A stretch of DNA of 12,524 bases from Myxococcales bacterium. Lineage in GTDB: Bacteria; Myxococcota_A; Bradymonadia; Bradymonadales; Bradymonadaceae. Shown one piece after another: positions 6,603-12,524 of the stretch (positions within the stretch are counted from its first letter, which is position 1; each line of letters starts with the position of its first letter). The position numbers and the translations under genes were made by a program. The notes under the pieces are model-generated. The model worked only from the letters and a program-made list of their open reading frames with translations. It had not been told where the DNA came from and ran no database searches. Where the stretch lies: NCBI GenBank assembly GCA_007120915.1, contig SKMT01000146.1, positions 1 to 12,524 on the forward strand, read 5' to 3'.

Positions 6603-6869
6603 ATGCTTCAACGACCGACTCCGATCTGCGCGAACTCTCTGTGGCAAGACATCGGCGAAAGTGCCATCAAGAAGGCGGTCTCCACATTCGTGGAGGAGGG
6701 AGTGAAGGCGGTGGTGGAGTTGTGGAAGGAACGCCACAAAAAAGAGATGGACATCGAGTTCAAAGAGCGCGAAAAAGCTCGCAAAGAGGAAGCAGCCGAC
6801 GCCGACAATGACAACGGTGACAACGGCGATGATGACTCCGAAGCCGAGGCGACCTCTTTCGAGTGGTAA
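6603..6869 (+). CDS. Small charged helical protein, unknown function
   Basis: An 88-residue product with no signal peptide. Residues about 14-65 should form one long amphipathic helix or coiled coil (WQDIGESAIKKAVSTFVEEG, then alternating Lys/Arg and Glu). The tail from about 65 is very acidic (DADNDNGDNGDDDSEAE). The gene is supported by an extended -10 at 6538-6546 and by GAGG (6591-6594) 8 bp before the ATG. I recognise no family. The amphipathic front end might bind a membrane or a partner protein, which is a guess. The reading frame overlaps no other credible gene. Confidence 0.65.
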   Translation: MLQRPTPICANSLWQDIGESAIKKAVSTFVEEGVKAVVELWKERHKKEMDIEFKEREKARKEEAADADNDNGDNGDDDSEAEATSFEW

Positions 6870-6940
6870 GTCCTCTCGAACGTTGATGCACACCTCCCGC
6901 CTACGATCCCGGTCCCCCGACTCCAGCCTGAGTTGCGCAG

Positions 6941-7870
6941 ATGCCACTATGGGAAGTTGGAATGGTCGTCGCCGGCCTGCTGGCGCTGTACGCCGGGGCG
7001 GAGGGGCTGGTCAAAGGTGCCTCCTCGCTGGCGTTGAGGCTCGGGATCACACCTCTGGTGGTAGGATTGACGGTGGTCGCCTTCGGCACCAGCGCTCCGG
7101 AGTTACTGGTGTCGTTGATCGGCACCGACGACGTGGCAGTGGGCAACATTCTGGGGTCAAATGTAGCGAACTTCGCGTTGATTCTGGGTGCGGCGGCGCT
7201 GGTGCGGCCCGTCAAGATCCGGTCCAAAGCGCTGCAACGGGATATGCCGCTGATGGTCGCGGCGACGGTGCTGTTCGTTCTGCTGGCGATCAACGGGGTG
7301 TTGTCGCGGATCGATGGCGCCATTTTGCTGGTGGCCATGGCGCTGTATCTGGGGTTTAACTTCTACATCGCCGGCCGCCAGATGGCCGATGAATCCGATG
7401 ACCTCGACGCCAGCGATGAACGCCATCCCATGCTTTCGGTTGTCCTGGCGGTAGTCGGGATCGTGGGCCTTGTGTTCGGGGCGAGGTGGATGGTCAACGG
7501 ATCGATCGTGATCGCCGAGTACATCGGGGTGTCGCAGTTGGTCATCGGGATTACAGTGGTGGCGCTGGGCACCAGCCTGCCGGAGCTTGCCACTTCTCTG
7601 GTGGCGGCATGGCGCGACGAGATGGATCTGTCTGTGGGCAATGTGATCGGCTCGAACGTCTTCAATCTTCTGCTGGTACTTGGAGTCGTCGCTGCTATCG
7701 CGCCGGTTGCCATCGATGCCGACGCCCTTCGCATCGATCTGTGGGTGATGGTGGCAGTTTCGATTCTGATCTGGCCACTTCTTCGCACCGGTCATACGCT
7801 GGGACGCGTCGAAGGCGCCCTTCTTCTGGTGGGTTACTTCGTGTACATGATCACTCTCTTTGTGCGCTGA
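6941..7870 (+). CDS. Calcium/sodium antiporter, CaCA family (YrbG-like)
   Basis: An inner-membrane cation exchanger of 309 residues that would move Ca2+ (or another cation) against Na+ or H+. It has the two inverted alpha-repeats that define the family: GTSAPE (49-54) with GNILGSN (68-74), and GTSLPE (210-215) with GNVIGSN (233-239). The acidic residues E54 and E215 and the Asn residues are present. About ten hydrophobic segments are visible, and a charged cytosolic loop (about 147-163, ADESDDLDASDERH) separates the halves. The length is typical. The ATG at 6941 has only a weak ribosome site. It follows the small gene by 71 bp and may share its promoter. The direction of transport and the ion cannot be read from sequence. 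Confidence 0.93.
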   Translation: MPLWEVGMVVAGLLALYAGAEGLVKGASSLALRLGITPLVVGLTVVAFGTSAPELLVSLIGTDDVAVGNILGSNVANFALILGAAALVRPVKIRSKALQRDMPLMVAATVLFVLLAINGVLSRIDGAILLVAMALYLGFNFYIAGRQMADESDDLDASDERHPMLSVVLAVVGIVGLVFGARWMVNGSIVIAEYIGVSQLVIGITVVALGTSLPELATSLVAAWRDEMDLSVGNVIGSNVFNLLLVLGVVAAIAPVAIDADALRIDLWVMVAVSILIWPLLRTGHTLGRVEGALLLVGYFVYMITLFVR

Positions 7871-7885
7871 CGCCCGCCTGGGCGT
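7870..7885 (+). other. GC-rich hairpin after the antiporter gene
   Basis: ACGCCC (7870-7875) pairs with GGGCGT (7880-7885) around a GCCT loop. No T-run follows, so it is not a standard intrinsic terminator. It may stabilise the mRNA end or pause transcription before nadE. Confidence 0.3.
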
Positions 7886-7921
7886 GACAGAAGCGTTAAA
7901 GTACGACCAAAGGATGCTGTA

Positions 7922-9613
7922 ATGACGGTTTCTGCCAATGCCCTGCGTGTGGCGATGGTTCAGTTCAACCCCACCATCGGTGATATCGATGGCAACGTCG
8001 CCCGGATTCTGGAGTCGATGCACAGCGCGCGCGATCACGGCGCCGATCTGGCGGTGTTTTCGGAGTTGGCCATCACCGGTTACCCACCCGGTGATATTCT
8101 TCACCGCCTCCAACTGCTGGAGAAGCAATGGCAGGGGCTACAGCGAATCGCCGCGGCGACGGACGACGAATTCGCCGCCATCGTCGGCTTCGTCGATCGC
8201 AATGAGCGCGATATGGGCCACAGCCTGATCAATGCCGCCGCATTCGTCAGCGGTGGAGAGGTCACACAGGTTGTCGCCAAGCAACTTCTGCCTAACTACA
8301 ATATTTTCGATGAACGTCGCTACTTCGAGCCCACTCCGACGGACCATCTGGTCTCCTGGAAGGGCTATCGACTCGGCGTGACGGTGTGCGAAGACGCCTG
8401 GACAAATGTTCAATCGGCGGAGATGCCGGCGTATGCCGATGACCCGATCGCCCGCTGCGTCGAGGATGGCGCCCGGGTGCTGATCAACATCGCCGCCAGC
8501 CCGTTTAGCCTCGACAAGGGTCCGTTTCGCCGCGATCTGCTCGCAGATCACTGTCGTCGCCACAGCCGTTCGATGCTCTTCGTCAATCAGGTGGGCGCGA
8601 ACGACGAGCTGATCTTTGACGGCCGTTCCACCGCCATCGACGACAATGGTGAAGTCGTCGCCAGACTCGAGGAGTTCGAAGAGGATATGCAGATCGTCGA
8701 GATCGACCGGGGAGGCCAGCTCACGGCGATCGAAGACGATCCGATCCGCCCACAGCTCAAATCCCGACCGCGTCAGGCGCGCCGCGCCATCGTGATGGGG
8801 ATTCGCGATTATGTACAGAAATCGGGCTTCAACGGCGCGATCGTGGGCATGTCCGGAGGCATTGATTCCTCGGTGAGTGTGGCGCTGGCCGTGGAGGCAC
8901 TGGGGGCAGAAAATGTGCGCGGCGTGGCGATGCCGTCGCGGTTTTCCAGCTCCCACAGTCGGGAAGACGCCCGGGTGCTGGCCGACAATCTGGGCATCCA
9001 GTTCGGTGAAATCGCAGTCCAACAGTCGTACCGAACGATGCTGGAAGTGCTTCAACCCCACTTCGACGACGACACCTTCGGGATCGCCGAGGAAAATCTG
9101 CAGGCGCGAATCCGGGGGGTGTATCTGATGACGCTGTCCAACAAATCCGACGGGCGCCTGGTGCTCGCCTGCGGAAACAAGAGCGAGCTGGCCGTCGGCT
9201 ACAGCACACTGTACGGCGACATGTGCGGAGCTCTGGCGGTCATCGGCGATGTACCCAAGCAACTGGTTTACGCCATCGCCCGCGATATCAACGCAGACAG
9301 TGACGAACAGATCATCCCCACACGGGTCCTGGAGAAACCGCCGTCCGCCGAACTTCGACCCGATCAGAAGGATGAAGACAGCCTGCCTCCCTATGAGGTG
9401 CTCGACGAGATCTTGCGCCGTTATGTGGTCGATCATCAGACGGTGGATACCATCGTGGAAGCCGGCTTCGAGCCCGATATGGTGCGAGAGGTCATCGAAA
9501 TGATCCACCGCAGCGAGTACAAGCGCCGGCAGGCCCCGCCCATCCTGCGCATTACCGAAAAGGCGTTCGGGATGGGCTGGCGCTATCCGCTGGCGGCAAA
9601 TTACCGATGGTGA
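7922..9613 (+). CDS. nadE: NAD+ synthetase, glutamine-dependent
   Basis: The 563-residue enzyme makes the last step of NAD+ synthesis: ATP activates deamido-NAD and ammonia from glutamine amidates it. The N-terminal nitrilase-type glutaminase domain (about 8-270) shows the Glu-Lys-Cys triad: E48 in FSELAITGYPP, K120 in AKQLLPNY and C156 in VTVCEDAW. The synthetase domain follows, with the ATP-pyrophosphatase P-loop SGGIDSS (311-317), ENLQAR (391-396) and GNKSELAVGY (418-427). All key residues are present and the size fits the two-domain form, so the cell can use glutamine nitrogen directly. The ATG at 7922 has AGGA (7911-7914) 7 bp upstream. A long open frame on the opposite strand within this gene is a codon-bias shadow. 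Confidence 0.97.
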   Translation: MTVSANALRVAMVQFNPTIGDIDGNVARILESMHSARDHGADLAVFSELAITGYPPGDILHRLQLLEKQWQGLQRIAAATDDEFAAIVGFVDRNERDMGHSLINAAAFVSGGEVTQVVAKQLLPNYNIFDERRYFEPTPTDHLVSWKGYRLGVTVCEDAWTNVQSAEMPAYADDPIARCVEDGARVLINIAASPFSLDKGPFRRDLLADHCRRHSRSMLFVNQVGANDELIFDGRSTAIDDNGEVVARLEEFEEDMQIVEIDRGGQLTAIEDDPIRPQLKSRPRQARRAIVMGIRDYVQKSGFNGAIVGMSGGIDSSVSVALAVEALGAENVRGVAMPSRFSSSHSREDARVLADNLGIQFGEIAVQQSYRTMLEVLQPHFDDDTFGIAEENLQARIRGVYLMTLSNKSDGRLVLACGNKSELAVGYSTLYGDMCGALAVIGDVPKQLVYAIARDINADSDEQIIPTRVLEKPPSAELRPDQKDEDSLPPYEVLDEILRRYVVDHQTVDTIVEAGFEPDMVREVIEMIHRSEYKRRQAPPILRITEKAFGMGWRYPLAANYRW

Positions 9614-9624
9614 TCAAAGAGTTG

Positions 9625-9652
9625 CTGGGCACTGGGCGCCGGGTTCTGGGAT
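9625..9652. repeat. 7-bp periodic repeat, CTGGGNN type
   Basis: Four heptads in register, CTGGGCA, CTGGGCG, CCGGGTT and CTGGGAT, start 12 bp after the nadE stop. CTGGG is the reverse complement of the CCCAG core of the GACCCAG heptads at 4318, so this looks like the same repeat family in the opposite orientation. The rest of the gap to 9762 shows nothing I recognise. Confidence 0.7.
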
Positions 9653-9775
9653 GGAAAACCTCGACGAGCAAATACCAGGCGCCAAGAGCCGGGCACATGA
9701 CGGGCCTAAGGTGTCGAAGGATCTTGGCTATTGGCGAATTTCGGCCTTTTCGGATGCTATCGAAGGAGTAGACAG

Positions 9776-10435
9776 ATGGAGCGCTGGCGAACAATTCTGC
9801 GCCGCTTTCGCCCCCGACAGGACGTCGAACAGCCCTTTTATCCCGACCGCGAAGAGGTCGAAGGGCCGGTGTTGCTCAACAGCATGGGTCCAATGGCCGC
9901 GGCGTTTGTCGCCGCCCGCCTGCTTCGCGGCGTCGTCGTCCGAGGCGGATCGGTGGTTCGCGCTTCGGCGGTCGAAAAGCTGGAGCGACTTCTGCGAAAG
10001 GGACTCGGCGAAGAGGTGGTCCATCACTGCGAAGAGGAAGCCGAAAAAATACTGGAGTGGCTCGGCAGGGGGCCCTCCGACGACGATCTTCCCCTGGAGA
10101 CTACGCCGCCGGATCCCGATCTCGATGTGATGGTTCAGGCCGATCTGGAAAGTCGGCTCTCCGTTGCCACATTCGCGCTCGAAGAGGGCTACGATCTGGA
10201 GTTGGAGTACTTCGACGATACCACCGCCACCTGGCCCAGAACTCGTGCCCGACTGGAGGGCATCGAGAATGCCGAAGCTGCAGACTTTGAGACTTCCCTG
10301 CAACTTCGGGATGCCACAGGCTGGTTCGACGTGCCGGTCAAACAGGTGCGGTGGCTCATGCCGATCCCGCCGCTGGACGACGATGAACTCGATGACGACG
10401 ACGGGGCAGAAGTGGTGGAGTTTCCCGGGGACTGA
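9776..10435 (+). CDS. Unrecognised protein with acidic tail
   Basis: A 219-residue, probably cytosolic protein. The start is basic (MERWRTILRRFRPRQ), followed by an alanine-rich helical part (about 38-56, PMAAAFVAARLLRGVVV) that is too short and polar to call a membrane span. A charged helix with EEVVHHCEEEAEKILEWL comes next (79-96). Residues about 125-197 look like a small beta-rich domain (DLELEYFDD, SLQLRDATGWFDVPVKQVRW), with a faint resemblance to WYL-like ligand folds that I do not trust. The C-terminus is strongly acidic (DDDELDDDDGAEVVEF). The ATG at 9776 has a perfect AAGGAG (9763-9768) at 7 bp. An upstream in-frame start at 9731 lacks this. No function is assigned. Confidence 0.82.
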   Translation: MERWRTILRRFRPRQDVEQPFYPDREEVEGPVLLNSMGPMAAAFVAARLLRGVVVRGGSVVRASAVEKLERLLRKGLGEEVVHHCEEEAEKILEWLGRGPSDDDLPLETTPPDPDLDVMVQADLESRLSVATFALEEGYDLELEYFDDTTATWPRTRARLEGIENAEAADFETSLQLRDATGWFDVPVKQVRWLMPIPPLDDDELDDDDGAEVVEFPGD

Positions 10436-10533
10436 GTTTCAATCCTCACCCCGATGTGGGACTATTGGGCCCGTAATCGGTTGTTGTATCTCCGACGGCC
10501 GGTGATGAGCGAATAGATCGAAGGGAACACCAG

Positions 10534-11850
10534 GTGAGCCGAGATGTGGAGAGGATGATGGGAACACCACAGCGTTTGGTCTGGCCCCGGGTTGCCGTCG
10601 TGACTGTGGCCGTGCTGCTGGCAAGCGGATGCGCCATGATGCCCTGGGTCGACGATGACCCGGAAGCGCAACAAGACGACCAGGTCACCGAGATGGAGGT
10701 CGACCCGGTGCTCATCCGTGCCGATGACGATGGCGAATCTATCCAGATCAGCGCCGAGGAAGCCTTCGAGAAGGCTTATTACGCCTTTCAGGCCCGCCGC
10801 TATGAAGAGGCGGCGAAGTATTACGGGCTGATCATCGAGTACTTCCAGGACAGCCGATTCTATCTTCCCGCGTTATACAACGGGGGACTCTCCTTCGAGG
10901 AGCTCGATCAGTGGGAGGATGCAGCCGATGCCTTCCGGACCATCGTCGACGACTTTCCAGACTCCGAAGAGGCGTTGAACGCCGAATTTCGCCTCGGCTC
11001 CGCATTACACGAACTCGGCGAGTACGAAGAGGTGGGCGAACGGCTCACCGAACTGTTGCTTCGCGACGAGCTGGAACCCTTCGATCGCATGGAAGCCCAT
11101 GTGCGCCGCGGTAATGCGCTGCTGGAACTCGAAGAGTGGTCCGACGCCGAAAACAGCTTCCGCGCCGTCGTCGAGATCAACGAAGAAAAGCCGGAGGTCG
11201 ACCGCCTCGACGACGACCATCGCTTCCTGGTGATGTCCCACTTCGGGCGCGGACAGGCCAATCACGGACGGATGAACGAAATCCCGCTGAAGCTGCCTCC
11301 GGAGCGCATGGCCGACGATCTCGAAGAGATGGCCGACTACCATCTGTCTGCTCAGGCCGCTTACATCCAGGCGTTGCGCCAGTACCACCCCTACTGGTCT
11401 GTGGCTGCCGGCTACAAGGCGGGTCGGCTGTACGAAGACCTGTATGTCACCATCTTCACCGCCGAAATCCCCGATGACCTCACCGAAGAGGAATTGGCCT
11501 ATTATTTCGAGGCGCTGCGCGACAAGCTGGAAGTGTTGATGGAGCGGGCGATGAGCATCTACGAGCGCAATCTGGCGCTGTCACGACGCATCTCCGGAGG
11601 AGTCGACGCCACCGATGAGTGGATCGATGAGATGGTGGTGCACAAAGAACGGCTCCGGGCGTTTCTGGACGACAAACTGGTGCAGCAGCGCGCCGAAGAG
11701 CTGGTGCTCGAAAAGGGGCATCTCGATGACCTGTGGGATGCCGGTTACTTTGCCCGCCAGCACATCGATGACGCTGTCGACTCCGCCGTCGATGAGATCG
11801 AGGACGTCATCGACGACGAAGAGCTGCTCGACGAAGTTGCCTCCCACTGA
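10534..11850 (+). CDS. Tetratricopeptide-repeat lipoprotein
   Basis: A 438-residue envelope protein. It starts with a lipoprotein signal: hydrophobic core about 18-30 and lipobox LLASGC with the lipidated cysteine at 33. An acidic linker follows (39-70). Residues about 74-218 hold roughly four TPR-like helical hairpins spaced near 37 residues, with the pattern of Ala/Tyr/Phe positions of the BamD/CpoB type (for example AYYAFQARRYEEAAKYYGLI). The second half is helical and highly acidic, ending in DEIEDVIDDEELLDEV. TPRs mediate protein contacts, so a scaffold or outer-membrane assembly role is plausible but not shown. The GTG at 10534 has AAGGGA (10521-10526) at 7 bp. The ATG codons at 10555 and 10558 also leave a complete lipobox. 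The gene converges on an ArsA-like gene with parS between them. Confidence 0.9.
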   Translation: MSRDVERMMGTPQRLVWPRVAVVTVAVLLASGCAMMPWVDDDPEAQQDDQVTEMEVDPVLIRADDDGESIQISAEEAFEKAYYAFQARRYEEAAKYYGLIIEYFQDSRFYLPALYNGGLSFEELDQWEDAADAFRTIVDDFPDSEEALNAEFRLGSALHELGEYEEVGERLTELLLRDELEPFDRMEAHVRRGNALLELEEWSDAENSFRAVVEINEEKPEVDRLDDDHRFLVMSHFGRGQANHGRMNEIPLKLPPERMADDLEEMADYHLSAQAAYIQALRQYHPYWSVAAGYKAGRLYEDLYVTIFTAEIPDDLTEEELAYYFEALRDKLEVLMERAMSIYERNLALSRRISGGVDATDEWIDEMVVHKERLRAFLDDKLVQQRAEELVLEKGHLDDLWDAGYFARQHIDDAVDSAVDEIEDVIDDEELLDEVASH

Positions 11851-11855
11851 GGTTG

Positions 11856-11871
11856 TGTTTCACGTGAAACA
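11856..11871. promoter_or_regulatory. parS: parS centromere site (ParB binding)
   Basis: TGTTTCACGTGAAACA matches the conserved bacterial parS sequence at all 16 positions. It is a perfect palindrome, and one more pair (G11855/C11872) extends it to 18 bp. ParB-CTP clamps load here and spread to form the partition complex that ParA moves. It lies in the 31-bp gap between two convergent genes, where binding would not block a promoter. Its distance from the probable oriC, about 11.5 kb, is typical of origin-proximal parS sites. parA and parB are not in the window. Confidence 0.95.
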
Positions 11872-11881
11872 CCGCCCCAGA

Positions 11882-12524
11882 TTACCCGAACAACTCCACC
11901 CGCGCCCGGTTCAGCCCCCCGAGGCTGTGAATGTCTTCGTTGAAGTAGGGCACCCGCATAATCGGCAATGGATCGGGAAGCTGACTGCTCATCTTCTCGA
12001 TGCTACCGCTGTCCTGATCGGCCCGAAGCTGAAACTGGTGGGCATTTTCCAGCAACAGTGAGGCGAACTGCTTCAGATCGATGCTGGGCACATCATCGAG
12101 CCGTTCGCCCAATTGTGACAGCCTTCCGGTCAGTTGACCTTCTGGCTGCTCCAGGGCCTTTTTGCCCACCCAGTTGGGATGAACTCTGTTGACCACGAAT
12201 CCGTCGACGTTCAACGCGTCGTCGCCGAGTTTGTCGTAGAAAAAGAGCGCCTCGTCGACGCTGAGCGTATCCGGAGCGGTGACCACCACAAATCCCGTCT
12301 CCTCTCCGTACAGCAGTTGCTGGACGGTGCGAGCACGCTTCTGAAATCCCTCGAACATCGATGAGAAGGTCTGCAAAAACACCCGCAGCTCCTCAAGCAG
12401 TTCGGTGCCGGTGAACTTGCCGAGGGTGCGGGTGACGTAGGAGGTGCCCACCGACAGGATGCCCCGCGCCGGGCTGCCGGAGAGCACGCCGGGGCGATAC
12501 AACCACTGCAACGCCCGCGATTCC
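11882..12524 (-). CDS. ArsA/GET3-family ATPase, C-terminal part
   Basis: The frame is open to the window end, so the gene is cut: only about 213 C-terminal residues are seen and the P-loop half lies outside. The fragment resembles ArsA-type anion-pump ATPases: FTGTELLEELRVFLQTFSSM, then a hydrophobic strand FVVVTAPDTLSVDEALFFYD and GFVVNRVHP, the A-loop-like region that contacts the nucleotide. Family members either drive arsenite efflux with ArsB or handle tail-anchored proteins or other cargo. Single bacterial copies away from ars genes, as far as seen here, have no settled role, so I do not call it arsA. A TTG at 12511 could start a short product, but upstream codons continue the same frame (ESRA), so it is not the true start. 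Confidence 0.85.
   Translation of the reverse strand, partial: ESRALQWLYRPGVLSGSPARGILSVGTSYVTRTLGKFTGTELLEELRVFLQTFSSMFEGFQKRARTVQQLLYGEETGFVVVTAPDTLSVDEALFFYDKLGDDALNVDGFVVNRVHPNWVGKKALEQPEGQLTGRLSQLGERLDDVPSIDLKQFASLLLENAHQFQLRADQDSGSIEKMSSQLPDPLPIMRVPYFNEDIHSLGGLNRARVELFG

Noticed and set aside
7870..7885. Intrinsic terminator between the antiporter and nadE
   Set aside because: The 6-bp stem is GC-rich but there is no T-run after it; listed only as a hairpin.
8138..9508. A 456-codon open frame on the minus strand inside nadE
   Set aside because: It lies wholly opposite an intact, motif-complete nadE; its translation is rich in His, Gln and Asp without domain patterns, as expected for an antisense shadow in GC-rich DNA.
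12509..12511. TTG start codon for the ArsA-like gene
   Set aside because: The frame stays open to the window end and the fragment lacks the P-loop, so the true start lies outside.

Overview
The window is about 12.5 kb of moderately GC-rich bacterial chromosome around a probable replication origin. It carries an oriC-like region followed by dnaN and recF, eight further genes on the + strand, and the 3' end of a convergent ArsA-family ATPase gene on the - strand. Two acidic lipoproteins, an ArsA-like ATPase, a consensus ParB-binding site and moderate-to-high GC suggest a didermic bacterium, perhaps of the Myxococcota/Bradymonadales (old Deltaproteobacteria) type. That placement rests on gene content and recall and is tentative.

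Layout. 1-531 has no gene. It starts with a 36-bp tandem repeat (1-107), then holds DnaA-box-like motifs in two phased clusters (135-181 and 220-248), near-consensus DnaA boxes (279-309 and 380-388), a DnaA-trio-like element (314-325) and an A/T-rich stretch (332-370). dnaN (532-1656) and recF (1653-2792) overlap by 4 bp. Next come a lipoprotein-anchored bifunctional-nuclease-domain protein (2862-3515), an unrecognised cytosolic protein (3593-4237), the alpha subunit of lysine 5,6-aminomutase (kamD, 4353-5942) without its beta partner, a small exported protein (5971-6456), a small acidic helical protein with a good extended -10 promoter (6603-6869), a Ca2+/Na+ antiporter (6941-7870), glutamine-dependent NAD+ synthetase (7922-9613), an unrecognised acidic-tailed protein (9776-10435) and a TPR lipoprotein (10534-11850). 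A perfect 16-bp parS site (11856-11871) sits in the 31-bp gap between the TPR gene and the convergent ArsA-like gene (11882 to beyond 12524).

How it fits together. The origin, the sliding clamp, RecF and the parS site form an origin-proximal replication and segregation neighbourhood. The other genes (B12-dependent lysine metabolism, NAD synthesis, cation exchange, envelope lipoproteins) show no common pathway. Several intergenic gaps (around 4245-4345, 6465-6520 and 9625-9652) are built of 7-bp periodic repeats, mostly of one GACCCAN / NTGGGTC family. Words of this family also occur in the 36-bp repeat at the left edge. No clear unknown multi-gene system is visible. The most notable items are the origin architecture, the exact parS, the orphan kamD and the heptad repeats.
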